A stretch of DNA of 64,000 bases, taken from assembly GCA_023548195.1 (NCBI GenBank), contig JAJHZJ010000026.1, forward strand, positions 3,665,598-3,729,597. The letters are read 5' to 3'. Under the pieces are notes generated by a model. That model saw only the letters and a program-made list of their open reading frames with translations. It was not told where the DNA came from and ran no database searches. How positions within the stretch are numbered: the first letter of the stretch is position 1; each line of letters opens with the position of its first letter. This document shows positions 9,721-22,085 of this stretch, one piece after another. Made by a program: the position numbers and the translations under genes. This stretch comes from Bettongia penicillata ogilbyi. Lineage: Eukaryota > Chordata > Mammalia > Diprotodontia > Potoroidae.

Positions 9721-12700
9721 GTCGTTGGTCGTTGTTATCCTTTGTCTTTGAAGAGGACTAAAATGACATCACCATCATAAAGTGAAATTTCAGTGTGTCC
9801 AACTGACTGATCAGACCAATATTAGCTCAAAATACTCCATCACAGATTGGGTGCAGATATTCCACATAAATATTTGGGATGGCTATCCCAAATTTGTACA
9901 TCCTATGTTTAAATTTGTGCTGTCTCAATTCTGCTTTGTTCAAAGAGCACAGCACCTTTTCTTATTTGGACACGCCCTGATGAGTGGTCCTGTGCCAGTG
10001 TCTCCTGTTGCACAGTCAAAATCCAAACTTCTTGAGAGAGACCCTTGACAGTGTCCTTGTATCATTTCTTCTGGCCACCATGTGATCGCCTTCCCCATGC
10101 AAGTTGTTCATAAAATAGTCTTTTTGGCAAGCGTGCATTTTGCATTCAAACAATGTGGCCGGTCCATCGCAGTTGTGCTCTCTGAAGCATAGTTTGAATA
10201 CTTGGCAGTTCAGCTCAAGCAAAGACTTCAGTGTCTGGTACCTTATCCTGTTAGCTAATCCTCAGAATTTTCCTAAGACAGTTCAAATGGAAGAGATTCA
10301 GTTTCCTGGCATGACACGGGTAGACTGTCCATGTTTCACAAGCATATAACAATGAGGTGAGCACAATGGCTCTGTCGACCTTCAATTTGGTAGTGAGTCT
10401 AATAACTCTTCTCTCCCAAACCTTTCTTTGGACCCTCCAAAACACTGAGCTAGCTCTGAAAATGCATGCATCAACCTCATTGTCAGTGTGTACTTCCCTG
10501 GAAAGTATACTACCAAGGTAAGCAAGCTTACCCACAGAATTCAAAATGTCTCCATTTGTTGTAACCTAAGGTTCCATGTATGAATGGTGTGCTGGTGGCT
10601 GATGGAGCACCTGTGTTTTTTTGGTGTTAACTATTAGGCCAAATTTAGCACAGGCAGCAGATTATTAATCCATACTTGGTTGCATCTCATTTTCAGAGAC
10701 TACATTAAGTGCACAATCATCTGCAAACAGAAAATCATGCACCAACACTCCCTCCTTGGTCTTGGCTTGTAACCTTTTCAAATTGAAGAACTTGCCTTCA
10801 ATAAAGTAGTTGACCTTGATGCCATGTTCATCCTCATGGAAAGCATTTGTCAACATGGCTGAAAACATCATACTAAAAAGCATGGTAGCAAGTACACAGC
10901 CATGTTTCACTCCATTGGTGACTGGGAAAGCACAAGGGCTTTGTCCATTATCCAGAACCCAGGCAGACATGTCATCATGAAATTGATGTACAGTACTGAT
11001 GAACTTGCCTAGGCAACAAAATTTTGACATAATTTTCCATAATCCCTCACTACTAACAGTGTCAAAGGCCTTGGTCAGATCTACAAACATTGTATACAGA
11101 CCTCTGTTCTGCTCCTGGCATTTCTCCTGGAGTTGTAGGGCAGCAAATACCATATCTACTGTTGCTTGGCCTTTTCTGAAGCCACACTGGCTCTCAGGTA
11201 TATGTCCATCTTCCAGGTGAATGATTGGCCTATTAAGGAGTACTCTAGCAAAAATTTTACCAGCAATGAGTAAGGGAGAGATCCCCTTGTGATTGTCGCA
11301 GGACAATCTATTCCCTTTACCCTTATAAAGATGGACAATGGAGGCATCCTTGAACTCCTGGGGAATAACCTTCTCTTGCCATATAACATGGAAAATTTCA
11401 TTCAATTTTTGTATGACCAGTGGTTCCCCTGCCTTGTAAATCTCAGCTGGAATACCATCAGCTCCAGTTGATTTGCCACATGAAGGGAGCCTAATGGCCT
11501 TCAAAACCTCTTCTTTTGATGAACGCAAATATTTCACTTGGAAAGGATGTCTATGATCAGTCATTCTCACATCTTGTCTGTCTCTTCTCCTTACAATCAC
11601 ATAGTCTATTAGATGCCAGTGTTTGTTGCCAAGGTGCATTTATGAAGTTATACTGCGTCTAGGTAAATGGGAGACAGTGTTGGTGATGAAGAAGGTCATG
11701 CTATGCACAAGTCCTCAGCAGTAAATGACCATTGCTGTTGCTGTTTCCAACTCCATTCCTCCCTGGGACTCCCTGCCAAGTCTGGTAGTTTGAGCATACT
11801 CTAGCATCAAAGACATCCAGAATGATAAGCTTGTCATCTTTTGGCACATTGATGATAAGGGTTTCTAGATCTCCATAAAATTTTTCTTTGACTTCATCAG
11901 GGTTTGTAATGATGGGAGCATAGGCACTGGTGATGGTGGCATGGCATTTTCCTGTGAGGGGCAATTTGTCATCAGTCTGTCCTTCACTCCTTTTGGCTGG
12001 CATACTAACTTGCTGATTAGGTTAGTTTTAATTGCAAGACTCTGGCAGCTTCACAGTGCTCCCCTTCACTGCACCCACGCCAGAAAAATGTGTATCCAGC
12101 TCCAACTTCAGTAAGTTGGCCTTCATTTGCCAACCTTGTTTCATTTAGGGCTGCTATTTGGATGTGATATGTATTGAGAGCAATTCTTTTTTCAGGTCTA
12201 CTGTATTTTGTATTGTCTGTTAGTGTGCACACGTTCCATGTGCTGATGGTGAGTGGAAACATCTTTGCAGATGTTTTTGTACATTTTGTACATTTTTCTG
12301 TGTTTCAACCACATAGTGGGTTTCCTTTCTACTGCAGTAATCAGGCCATGGGTTGGGTAAGCAAACGATGTTTAGGGCACATTTTCTAGCTGTCTTCCTC
12401 ACACCAGGAAGTGAGCTGTGTGATCCTTAAAAGTCTGCTCAGACACCCAAGGGGCTGCCGATTCCACTTCTGCTTCCAGTGAGAAATGACCCTATGGCTT
12501 GGGTCTCCTGTGTGCAAGGTTGTGACTACAGCTCCCAGTGTATCCACACCTGCTGTTTAATCACTTGCCTGTCACCATAGGACTTTGAGTCATAATAGTG
12601 AAATGTTATGGGTGATGTCTTTTGATTCGTGCGTAAATTGGATTTAAGTGAGGCAGAGTTGCACAAAGTTGTCAGCCTCACTCTACTCCAGAGTCATCAT

Positions 12701-13122
12701 AGTCCAGTGGCAGGACAGAGTCAAGATGGCTGGTGATGGTTCAGAATGCAGTGGATGACCTTGGCATCTTTGGTGTCTAATCAAGCTGTAAGTGCTCCAC
12801 ATCACCTGCTTCACTTGCCTTCATGGCCATTGGAACAAATTGTGCTTATTTGCCCATTCTACCAGATGAAATCTTCACATGCTTGGGGTAGACACTCCCC
12901 TAACTCACCAATGGGTTTGACAACCCTTGGTTACCCCAACCTGGTTTGGCTCATCTGCTGAAATGGTTTACTGGGGTGTGGCCACTGTGCATGGTACAGC
13001 TTCTTGGAGTCACAGATGAGAGTTAGGTGCAACAGGTGGACATCAACATTGGAAAGAGACCCAGAAAGGGCTTGGCAGCCATCACACCAAAGGTACTGTT
13101 CCTCCCTGAACACACCTTACAC
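9721..13122 (-). mobile_element. RTE-clade LINE copy A, antisense, nested in the L1
   Basis: The element reads 5' to 3' from 13122 to 9721. Its 5' UTR (13122 to about 12270) mirrors 41081-41960 of copy B. The apurinic-type endonuclease and reverse transcriptase follow. The 3' end is AC-rich (AAGGATAACAACGACC). It is about 3.4 kb against 4.1 kb for copy B. The difference is largely an internal deletion of about 0.67 kb between the endonuclease and reverse transcriptase regions. Both flanks are the same L1, so the RTE inserted into an existing L1. No clear target-site duplication was seen. Confidence 0.85.
10016..12262 (-). pseudogene. RTE ORF (endonuclease + reverse transcriptase), copy A, broken
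   Basis: RTE elements encode one polyprotein that nicks DNA and copies its own RNA at the target. The endonuclease starts at 12262 (STWNVCTL, LNETRLA), shifts frame near 12010 and continues at 12003-11701 (TSAYAPI, YQTWQGVPGRNG). The expected GDFNA motif there reads DVFDA, so endonuclease residues are lost. A clean 324-codon ORF at 11639-10665 carries the reverse transcriptase: GADGIPAEIYK, the motif A region FVDLTKAFDTV, then the intact motif C FADD. The segment between the DHR motif of the endonuclease and the reverse transcriptase N-terminal part is deleted relative to copy B. The C-terminal domain continues at 10544-10251 (YACETWTVY, LNCLRKILRI) and 10222-10016 after more frame breaks. 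No complete protein could be made. Confidence 0.85.
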
Positions 13123-13129
13123 TCTACAC

Positions 13130-14062
13130 TGTACTTACATCTGAAACCTCAAAAGGAAATGTTAAGTGGTCTCAAGCTCAAAGAACATTCTTGGAACAGC
13201 TCAGTAAGGATTTTAAAGCCAAATTAGAGAGGCTGAAGAAAAATTGTCCAAGAATTTTAAAAATACAGTTGACAAAAAGAAAAATAATTCAGTGAAGAGA
13301 ACAGTTCCTTAAACAGTAAAATTGGGCAAAGGGTTAAGGAGGTAGGAAACTTAACTGGAAAAATTGGACCAATGGAAATGGAAGTACAAAAGCTAACTGA
13401 AGAAAACAATTTGTTAAAAATTAGAATTGGACAAGTAGAAGCTAATGACACTGGGAGGCATCAAAATCAGTCAAACAAAATCTAAAGAATGAAAAAAAAT
13501 AGAAGAAAATGTAAAATATCTCATTGGAAAAACAACTGACCTGAAAAATAGATCCAGGAGAGAAAATCTAAAAATTATTGGTCTATCAAAAAGCCATGAT
13601 GAAAAAAAAAAAAAAAACCTGGACAATATCTTCCAGAAAATCATGAAGGAAAATTGCCCTGATGTCCTGGACCCAGAGGGCAAAATAGTCATTGACAAAA
13701 TTCACCGTTCACCTCCTGAAAGGGATCCCAAATTGAAAATGTCAAGGAATATTGTTCCCAAATTCCAGAACTATCAGGTCAAAAAGAAAATACTGAAAGC
13801 AACCAGAAAGAAACAATTCAAATATTGAAGAACTACAGTCAGATTCACACAGGACCTTGAAGCTTCTTCATTAAAAGATCAGAGGTTTTGGAATATGATA
13901 TTCCATAAGGCAAAGGAACTTGGTCTACAACCAAGGATCAGTTATCCAGCAAAACTGAGCATAATCTTTCAGGCAAGAAAATTGTCATTCAATGAAATAA
14001 GGGATTTCTAGGCCATGCTGATGAAAAGCCAGATCTCAATAGAATATTTGAACTTCAAATAA
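13130..14062 (+). pseudogene. L1 ORF1 remnant
   Basis: The N-terminal segment lies at the RTE junction. A degraded coiled coil covers 13200-13480 (for example VQKLTEENNLLKI). The RNA-binding half follows: TTDLKNRSRRENLKIIGLS, then EGKIVIDKIHRSPPERDPK at about 13677-13735 and ISYPAKLS near 13937. Residue by residue it parallels ORF1 of the HAL1-like element. Stops and a frameshift at an A-run near 13605 break it. A TAA at 14060-14062 lies shortly before the normal end. Confidence 0.85.
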
Positions 14063-14689
14063 AAGACTCAAGAAAGGCATAAAAAGGTAAATAGAGAAAA
14101 AAAATCTTATTCAATATGGGAAAAGTATTTACTTTTGCTATATGGGAGGATGATACTTGCTAATCTTGAAAATTATATATTTATTATTAGATTTAAAAGA
14201 GTTATACATAGACGGGTTGGGTACAAATTCACTGATATGAAGATAAAACAAAGGTAATTAAAACATGTGAAGGAATTGTAATGGGAGAAGAGGAAAGGAA
14301 GAGGGAGAAATGGGTAAATTACCTCACATGAAGAGGCACAAAAACATATCATAGTAGAAGAAAGGAGGGAGGAAGATGTGCATTGTTGGAGCTTTAAGCT
14401 CGTCTGATTTATTTCAAGGAGGGAACAACATATTCAATTAAGTATAGAAATCTATGTTTCCCTACAGGCAGTAGAAAGAGAAAGGGGAAAGAAAAGGGAG
14501 GGGTGGTGAGGGAAGAAGTAGTAAGGGAAAAGAGATCTGGGTTGATAGAAAGGAGGAAAGACTGTGGGAGGTGGTTGTCTAAAGTAAAACTCTTAAGCAG
14601 GGAAGGGAGAAATAAAAGCTTGCATGGATTAGGGGCAAAGAAGATGGAAAGAAAAACACAGACAGTAATCATAGTTTTGAAGGTGAATG
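14063..14689 (+). other. L1 inter-ORF spacer
   Basis: Purine-rich non-coding sequence between ORF1 and ORF2. The same spacer, diverged, follows ORF1 in the HAL1-like element at 3210-2640 on the minus strand. That link supports the HAL1 call. Confidence 0.6.
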
Positions 14690-17600
14690 GTATTCAAATC
14701 TCCCATAAAATGGGGGTAGATAGCAGAATAGATTAAAAACCATTATCCTATAATATGTTGTTTACACACAGGGTATAGGTAAAAAGCTGGAGTAGAATAT
14801 ATTATGCTTCAGTTGATGTAAATAAAAGCAGGAGGCAAAGCAAAAGCAAAAATATATCTAATAAAAGAGATAAGAAAGTAAGCTATATCCTGATAAAAGG
14901 TACCATAGGCAATGAAGTAATATCATTTCTAAACATATATGCACCAAGTGGTATAGCATCCAAATATTTAGAGGAGAATTTAAAGGAGTTATGAGAAGAA
15001 ATAGAGAGCAAAAATATACTAGTGGAGCACCTCAGTTTCCTACTCTCTGAACTTGATAAATCTAACCCCAAAATACACAAGAAGAAAGTTAAGGAAGTGA
15101 ACAGAATTCTGGAAAAGATAGAAATTGAATGGAGATAGAAAGGAGTATACCTTTTTCTCGATACATGGCACATACACAAAAATTGATCATGTACTAGGGC
15201 ATAAAAACCTCACAGTCCAGTGCAGAAAGGCAGAGATAGTCAATATATTCTTTTCAGATCATGATGCAATAAAAATTAATGTAATAAAGGGCCATGGGAA
15301 GAGACCAAAAAGTAATTGGAAATTACATGATTGAATCCTACAAAATGAGTGGGTCAAGCAACTAATCATAGAAACAATCAATAATTTTATTTAAGTGAAG
15401 GACAATAAGAAGACAACCTATCAAAACTTATGGAATGCACTGAAAGCAGTTCTTAGGGGAAGTTTTATATCTCTGAATGCTTACATGAATGAAATAGAGA
15501 AAGAGGAGATCAATGAATTGGACATGTAACTGAAAGAAAAAGAACAAATTGAAAATACCCAATTAAATACAAAATTAGAAATATGGAAAACCAAAGGAGA
15601 GATTAATAAAATTGAAATCAAGGAAACTATAGAGCTAATAAAACTAACAGCTTGTTTTAGGAAGAATCAATAAAATTGATGAATTTTTGGTCACTTTGAT
15701 TTAAAAAAAAATGAAAGAAGAAAATCAAATTACCAGAATCAAAAGTGAAAATGGTGAACTCACCTCCAAAGAAATTAAAACAATAATCATAAATTACTTT
15801 GCCTAACTGTATGCCCACAAGTTTGACAATCTTAGTGAAATGGAGGAACATTTGCACAAATATAGACTGTCCAGATTAACAGAAGAGTAATTAAAATACT
15901 TTTTAAAAAAGTTAACTCAGAAAAATAAATTGAACAAGTCATCAATGAACTCCCTCGGAAAAATTTGCCAGGATCAGATGGGTTTACAAAAGAATTCCAT
16001 CAAACATTTAAAGAACAGTTAATTTTAATACTATATAGACTATTTGGAAAAACTGACAAAGAAAGAGTCCTATCAAGTTCTTTTGATGATACAGATATGG
16101 TGCTCATACCTAAACAGGGAAGAGGCAAAACACAGAAAGAAAATTATAGGTCGATTTACCTAAGGAATATAGAGGCAAAAAGATTACGGCAACTTACCAG
16201 AGAATAATACACTTTGATCAGGTAGGGTTCATGCCAGGAAAGCAGGACTGGTTCAAAATTAGGAAAACTATAAACATTATTGATCATATCAACAACAAAA
16301 CTAACAGAAACCATAAGATTATCTCAACAGATACAGAAAAAGCTTTTGAAAAAATACACCTATTCCCATTAAAAACATTGGAGAGCATAGGAATAAATGG
16401 ATCCTTCTTCAAAACAATGAGTAAATATCTACCTAAAGTCATCAGTAAGTATTATATGTAATGTGGATAAGCTAGATGAATTTCTAGTAAGATCAGAGGT
16501 TGAACAAGGACATCCATTATCACCAGTATTATTCAACATGATACTAGAAATGTTTATTTTAGCAACAAAAGAAGAAAAAGAAATAGAAGGAATTAGAATA
16601 GGCAAAGAAGAAACCAAGCTATAATTCTTTGCAGATTATATAATGACATAGTTAGAGAATTCTAGAGAATCTAGTAAAAAAAATGCCTAAAAATAACAAA
16701 CGACTCTGGCAAAGTTTCAGGACACAAAATAAACCCACATAAATCTTCTGCATTTCTACACATTTTTAAAAAAGCCCAACAGCAAGTGATAGAAAGAGAA
16801 ATTAACATTTAAAATTACAGTAGGCACTATGAATATTTAGGATTCTACTTGCCAAAACACACCCAGGGACTATGTGAACACAATTACAAAATACTTTTCA
16901 CACATATAAAGTCAGATCTAAATAAATGAAAAAAAAAATATTAGTTGCTCATGGATAGACCAAGCTAATATAGTAAAAATGACAATTCTACCTAAATTGA
17001 TTTACTTAATCAGTGCCATACCAATCAGACTATCAGAAAGTTATTTTTTTAGAGCTAGAAAACAATATCAAAATTCATCTGGAATAATAAAGGATCCAGA
17101 ATATCAAGTGAATTAATGAAAAGAAATGCTAGGGAAGGTGGCCTATGCCTGCCAGACCTCAAATTATATTATAAAGCAGCAATAATCAAAAGTACTTGGG
17201 AATGGTTAAGAAATAGATGGGTAGATCACCTCAATAGATTAGGTACTTAAGACACAGTAGTCAATGAATATATCAGTCTACTGTTTGAGAAACCCAAGGA
17301 CACCAGCTTCTTGGATAAAAACACATTGTTTGACAAATACTGCTGAGAAAACTGGATAATAATGTGGCAGAAACTGGGTGTAGACCAATGTCTGAAATGG
17401 TACACAAGAATAAAGTCCACATGGTCACATGATTTAGGTATAAAGGCTGATACTATCAACAAGTTAGGGGAGCAAGGGATATTATATTTGTCAGATTTAT
17501 GGAAGATGGCAAAATTTATGACCAAACAAGAGACAGAGAACATTATGAAACGCAAAATGGATAATTCTGATTGCACTAAAATGAAAAGGTTTTGCACAAA

Positions 17601-18330
17601 CAAACCCAAAACAACTTGGACTAGGAGGGAAGCAGACAATTGGGAAAGAACTTTTCAACTAGTGTCTGTGATAAAGGCCTCATTTCTAAAATATATAGAG
17701 AACTGAGTCAAATCTGCAGGAATACAAGTCATTCCTCAATTGATAAATGGCCAAAGGATATGAACAGGCAATTAACAGAGGAAGAAATTAAAGCTATATA
17801 TAGACATGAAAAAATGCTCTAAATCACTATTGATTAGAGAGATGCAAATCAGAACAACTCAGGTACAACATCACACCTATCAGATTGGCTAACATGATAA
17901 AACAGGAAAGATGATAAATGTTGGAGAAGATGTGAGAGAGTTACAACACTAATTCGTTGTTGGTGGAGCTGTGATCTGGTCCAACCATTCTGGAGAGCAT
18001 TTTGGAACTATGCCCAAAGTTCTATAAAAATGTGCATTACCCTTTGAGTCAGCAATACCTCTTCCAGGGCTTTATCCCAAAGAGATCATAAAAATGTGAA
18101 AAGAACCCATATGTACAAAAAACATTTATGGCAGCTCTTTTTGTGGTAACCAGGAACTGGTAATCAAGGGCATACCCATCAATTGGGAAATGGCTGAACA
18201 AGTTGTGGTTTATAAATGCAATGGAATACTATTCTTCTATAAGAAATGGTAAACAGTAGGCCTTCAGAAAAATCTGGAAAAGCTTATATGAACTGATGCT
18301 GAGTGAAATGAGCAGAACCAGAACATAATA
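14690..18330 (+). pseudogene. L1 ORF2 remnant (endonuclease, reverse transcriptase, C-terminal region)
   Basis: L1 ORF2p nicks genomic DNA and primes reverse transcription there. Endonuclease pieces are readable: FLNIYAP at about 14930, YTFFSIHGTYTKIDHVLG at 15137-15190 and SDHDAIKI near 15255. Reverse transcriptase pieces follow: [11 protein letters not shown] at 15970, [19 protein letters not shown] at 16098-16160, DTEKAFEKI near 16330 and GHPLSPVLFN around 16505. Motif C at about 16627 reads FADY rather than FADD, so a catalytic aspartate is lost, and a stop follows. The C-terminal region is visible to about 18330 (ALKSTWEWLRNRWVDHL near 17180; the NWDLLKWNTILL-like tail around 18210). Dozens of stops and shifts. 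Confidence 0.85.
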
Positions 18331-18598
18331 TGCATTAACAACCAGTTTGTGAGGACTATTTATAATAGATTTAGCCCTTCATAGCAATGCAAGGACCTAA
18401 AACATTTCCAAATGACTCTTGATACAAATTGCCATCCCCATCTAGAGAAAGAATTTAGAGTCATAACTCAGAATGAAGCAGACTATTTTCTATTTTGCTA
18501 TGTTTTATTTTGTTTTAGTTTTTCTCATGGTTTCTCCCATTCATTTTAATTCTTCTGTGCAAAATGACTGCTGTGAAAATATGTTTGATAAGAATGTG

Positions 18599-19645
18599 GT
18601 TTTGTTTTATAATTTCTTTGTTTTTCATAAAGTCATCTGCTTCCATCTGCTTCGTTTTAATCTTTAAGGAATTACTTTTTTTTTCAGTGATCTTTTGGTC
18701 CTCCTTTCCATCTGGCTAATTCTGCTTTTTAGGGCATTCTTCTCCTCATTGGCTATTTGGCTCTCTTTTGCCATTGAGTCAGTCTATTTTTTAAAGTATT
18801 ATTTTCTTCAGCATTTTTTGGGTCTACTTTAGCAAGTAGATGACATTTTTAATAATTTTCTTGCATCACTCTCATTTCTCTTCCCAATTTTTGCTCTGCT
18901 TCTCTTGATTTTCAAAATCCTTTTTGAGCTCTTCCATGGGCTGGAACCAATTCATATTTTTCATGGAGGCTTTGCTAGAGGAACTTTTACTTTGTTGTCT
19001 TCTGTTTGCATATATTGGTCTTCTTTGTCACCAAAGTAAGATTCTGTAGCCTGATGCTTTTTCCATTTTTTTCCTCATTTCCCCAGTCATTTACTCAACT
19101 TTTTGTCAAGTAGTTCTCTGCTTCCAGTGGTGGTAGGGGTTGTACAGTCAGCCACTTGATCCTTCCACAGTCTGTCGACTTAGAGCTTCAGAAATAGTGG
19201 CTGCTGCTGCTACTGCCCCTGCTGCTGCTATGCCTGCTGTGGGTTACTCTATGCCCTCCCTTGTCTGCCACTCTGGGGCTGGGTCAGACCACTCTACTTT
19301 CTCACATTTGTCCCACAGGTTTTTTCCACTGACTTTCCAATTTGTCCTCAGCGTTCTGGGCTTGTGAAATGTAGAAACCACCACAGTTGCAAGAGATTCA
19401 GTACCCCCAAGGCCTGTTCAGATCCCCTCTGAGCTGGCAAGGTCCCTACTAGACTGTGCTCTGCTCTCAACAGGGAGTGAGAGACACTTCCCAGTGACCA
19501 TCCAGGCTGTCTTGGGCTGGCGATTTGCTTCACTCCATCATGCTATCTCCAGAATTTATTTAGTCTTTTTTTTACAGATATTCGGGTGGACTTTGAGGGG
19601 AGCACTCTAGAAAGTCTGTGCTGTTACTCTGCCATCTTGGCTCTG
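18599..19645 (-). mobile_element. L1 (or HAL1-like) 5' UTR plus ORF1 N-terminal remnant, antisense
   Basis: Starts on the minus strand at about 19645 with GAGCCAAGATGGCAGAGTAA. The 5' UTR includes a CAG/CTG-rich cluster at 19198-19240. From about 18935 downward it shows the ORF1 coiled coil (EELKKDFENQ, NAEENNTLKNRL, NEEKNALKSRISQME) with frame breaks. It stops at 18598 against the 3' UTR of the plus-strand L1. Its own RNA-binding half, ORF2 and 3' end are missing. Confidence 0.75.
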
Positions 19646-20800
19646 CCCCTGTCAGCCTAAATTACAATGTAGTCATTGGCTACTAGGTGATGATTTTGTT
19701 TGTTTTGATCACACAATTATTGAAACTATCAACTATGATAGAGAAGACAAAATAATCTGGGTCACTGGAAGGAGTTCCCACATGATAAGAAATATTAAAT
19801 CAATTCTTTTGAATATGAGACCAGTGCAGCAAAGCAGGAAGAAATGTGATGTGATGATTGAAACAGGAAAAGAGGAAGGCAGCTTTGGCCCCTAGGTTGC
19901 TGGAAATACTGGAAAACCACCAAAACTGAAACACTGAAGAACATGGAAGGGAGGATGGAATTTTAGTGTAATAGTTGCAAATGAAGTGACAGGTCTACAG
20001 ACAAAGGTCTGAAATCTATATGTAGATTTGAAGGTACTTTCAAGAGACCCTTCCTTGGCAGCATCTATGATCATGGATCATTGTAATGTATTTTTATAAA
20101 GAATATCTCATTACTTCCATAAAAATATATTCAGTTCAGTATCCAGTCATTGCTTGAAATGAAATATGGATGTCAACCTTTCTATATTGAAGGAGTCTCT
20201 AATTACCCTCTTGAGATTCGTAGGGTTTTTATTTATCTGTTAAGTTTTTAATTAGTTTACTTTGTGAAACATAATGTTTAATTTCCTATAATAAAAATAC
20301 TGAACATTATGCAGCCTCTATAGATTCTTCTCTGGTAAACTATGGCCAAAGAACTGCCCCAGATGCAATCATTGCCCTACTCCCCATCCACATGTGATGA
20401 AAATTGTAGGATCTTTATCGATTCTATTTTCTAGCTTCATTGTGCTTCTCCATCTTAATGTTTCATTATTATGATCTGGCATCTTGGATAGCTATATTTT
20501 TAAAAGGATAAAAAGAAGTCATCCATTTTCATACTAGGAAAATTAAAAAGTCAAAATGGACTTATTCATGCATATAGGACCTATCTTAATTGTCCTGATC
20601 CTGCAAGTAAGGAAACTACATTAACACTTTCAGGTCATAAAATTTTGTAAATTATGGCTATAGAGTCCTAATTATTTTACTGGCCTGGAAAACTTCCTGC
20701 TGTGACTAATTTAACTTCAATGGTGTAAGTTACTTGGTGACTGAGTAGGATGGACTATTTATAATAATACATAAAACACTGGTCAATCTCTGGAATACTT
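19646..20800. other. Unassigned AT-rich stretch
   Basis: No gene or clear repeat recognised. Confidence 0.5.
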
Positions 20801-20804
20801 CACA

Positions 20805-21400
20805 AGAATCATAGAATGATAGTGTTAGAATAGACTTTGGAGATCGTGTAATTCATCCTTCTACTCATTGTAGGAATTCTTTCAACAACACTTCCCTCTT
20901 GCCAGTTATCTCACTACTGTTTGAGTACATGCATTGACAGACATGTTACTGCCTCATGAGATAGTATTCAATTTTTCAACAGCTCTGATTTAGAAAGGAT
21001 TTGTTTTTATTGATCTTCCCTGTACGTCTTATTCATTCTTCTTAATTCTTAGTCCTCTGGAGCATCGGGAAACAAGCTTTTTCCTTTTTCTAGGTGAGAC
21101 CCCTTAACATATTTGAAGACAGTCAGAAGGGTACGCTAAGGTAAAGAATTACTAGGTAACTTCAGAAGTCCCTTGTAATTTTGATGCTTGGTAATCTTGA
21201 GAAATTGCTTTTATTATTCTCTTCTCAAAGCTAAATGTCCCCAATTCCTTCTAGTATGTCTCCAATGATGTTTCTAGAAACCTCACAATCATAGTGAACC
21301 TTCTTTTGGATACACTATAGAATGTCTATATCCTTTTAAAAATGTGGCAGGTCTTATAGATGTGGTCTGACTAGAGCAATGTGGAAGAGAATTGTCACCT
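20805..21400 (-). mobile_element. CR1/L3-type LINE 3' fragment, antisense
   Basis: The plus strand shows the reversed 3' end typical of CR1-clade LINEs. AATCATAGAAT with TTGGAGATC comes first, later CTAAATGTCCCCAATTCCTT, then AAAATGTGGCAGGTCTTATAG and GTGGTCTGACTAGAGCA. The order matches CR1/L3 3' ends in amniotes. Strongly diverged and old. Confidence 0.65.
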
Positions 21401-21949
21401 TGAAAACTGATATTATGTCTGTTAACTCATTCTGATATTATATTATTTGGTATTGGGTTTTGTTTTTGTTTTTGTTTTTAGAAGTTGCATCATATTGTTG
21501 ACTTTTCAGTGTGTTGTGGGTATGTGACCACCTCTCTGATCTTGCTTTCTGAGTGGGTATATTTAGCTCACCCTCCTCTTACACAAGCAAATCTAGGATC
21601 CTAAAGAAGCATTACCACCATTCAGCTATGATTCAATTCTTTCAGAGTCCTAGTGGTGACCCTGTTATAGAGAAATACACTTCTCTCCTTCCCCCACTCT
21701 TACCACTTTAATTCTGAAGAATTCACTGGTAAAAATAAAAATCCCACCTACTCCTTTACACCAATGACCTTTGGACGTTAAAAACAATAATTTAATAATA
21801 ACATAAAAGGAAAGATAATCAATAGATGAAAACACCCAGATACAGAAATGATTAACACATGACAGCTCCTACATAACCTAGGTTCACAATCTTCCACCAA
21901 AGCACTCTATGTCTGTGGGAGAAATCAGACACCAATCAGGGAGCAATAT
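21401..21949. other. Unassigned stretch
   Basis: No gene or confident repeat. It may include more of the CR1/L3 copy. Confidence 0.4.
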
Positions 21950-22085
21950 GATTTAGGAAAACCTGTGTGCTTGGAGCAACTATCATCTCTGTATTGTAAG
22001 CTTTAAGGTTAACTGATATGCCCAAGGTTACACATATAGAAATGGCAGAGCAAGAATTTGAACCTATGCCGTACAAATATAATAC
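21950..22085 (-). repeat. MIR/core-SINE remnant
   Basis: Antisense MIR words: TGCCCAAGGTTACACATATAG, then TGGCAGAGCAAGAATTTGAA. Confidence 0.6.

Larger units (their letters stand above)
13123..18598 (+). mobile_element. Plus-strand L1, body and 3' region (right of the nested RTE)
   Basis: Holds ORF1 remains (to 14062), a purine-rich inter-ORF spacer (14063-14680), ORF2 remains (about 14690-18330) and part of the 3' UTR. The 3' UTR is cut at about 18598 by a minus-strand L1. With the 5' part at 8940-9720 the L1 is about 6.2 kb, near full length. Many stops and frameshifts make it an old, dead copy. Confidence 0.85.

Noticed and set aside
10665..11639. A 324-codon ORF as a host gene
   Set aside because: It is the reverse transcriptase part of RTE copy A, inside a clear LINE with matching flanks in copy B.
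12719..12733. CAAGATGG as another L1 start
   Set aside because: It lies inside the reversed RTE 5' UTR; copy B has the matching sequence near 41490, so it is not an L1 end.
18580..19645. L1 5' inversion by twin priming
   Set aside because: Twin priming leaves the inverted 5' piece upstream of the 3' piece. Here the minus L1 5' part lies downstream of the plus L1 3' region and has its own 5' end.
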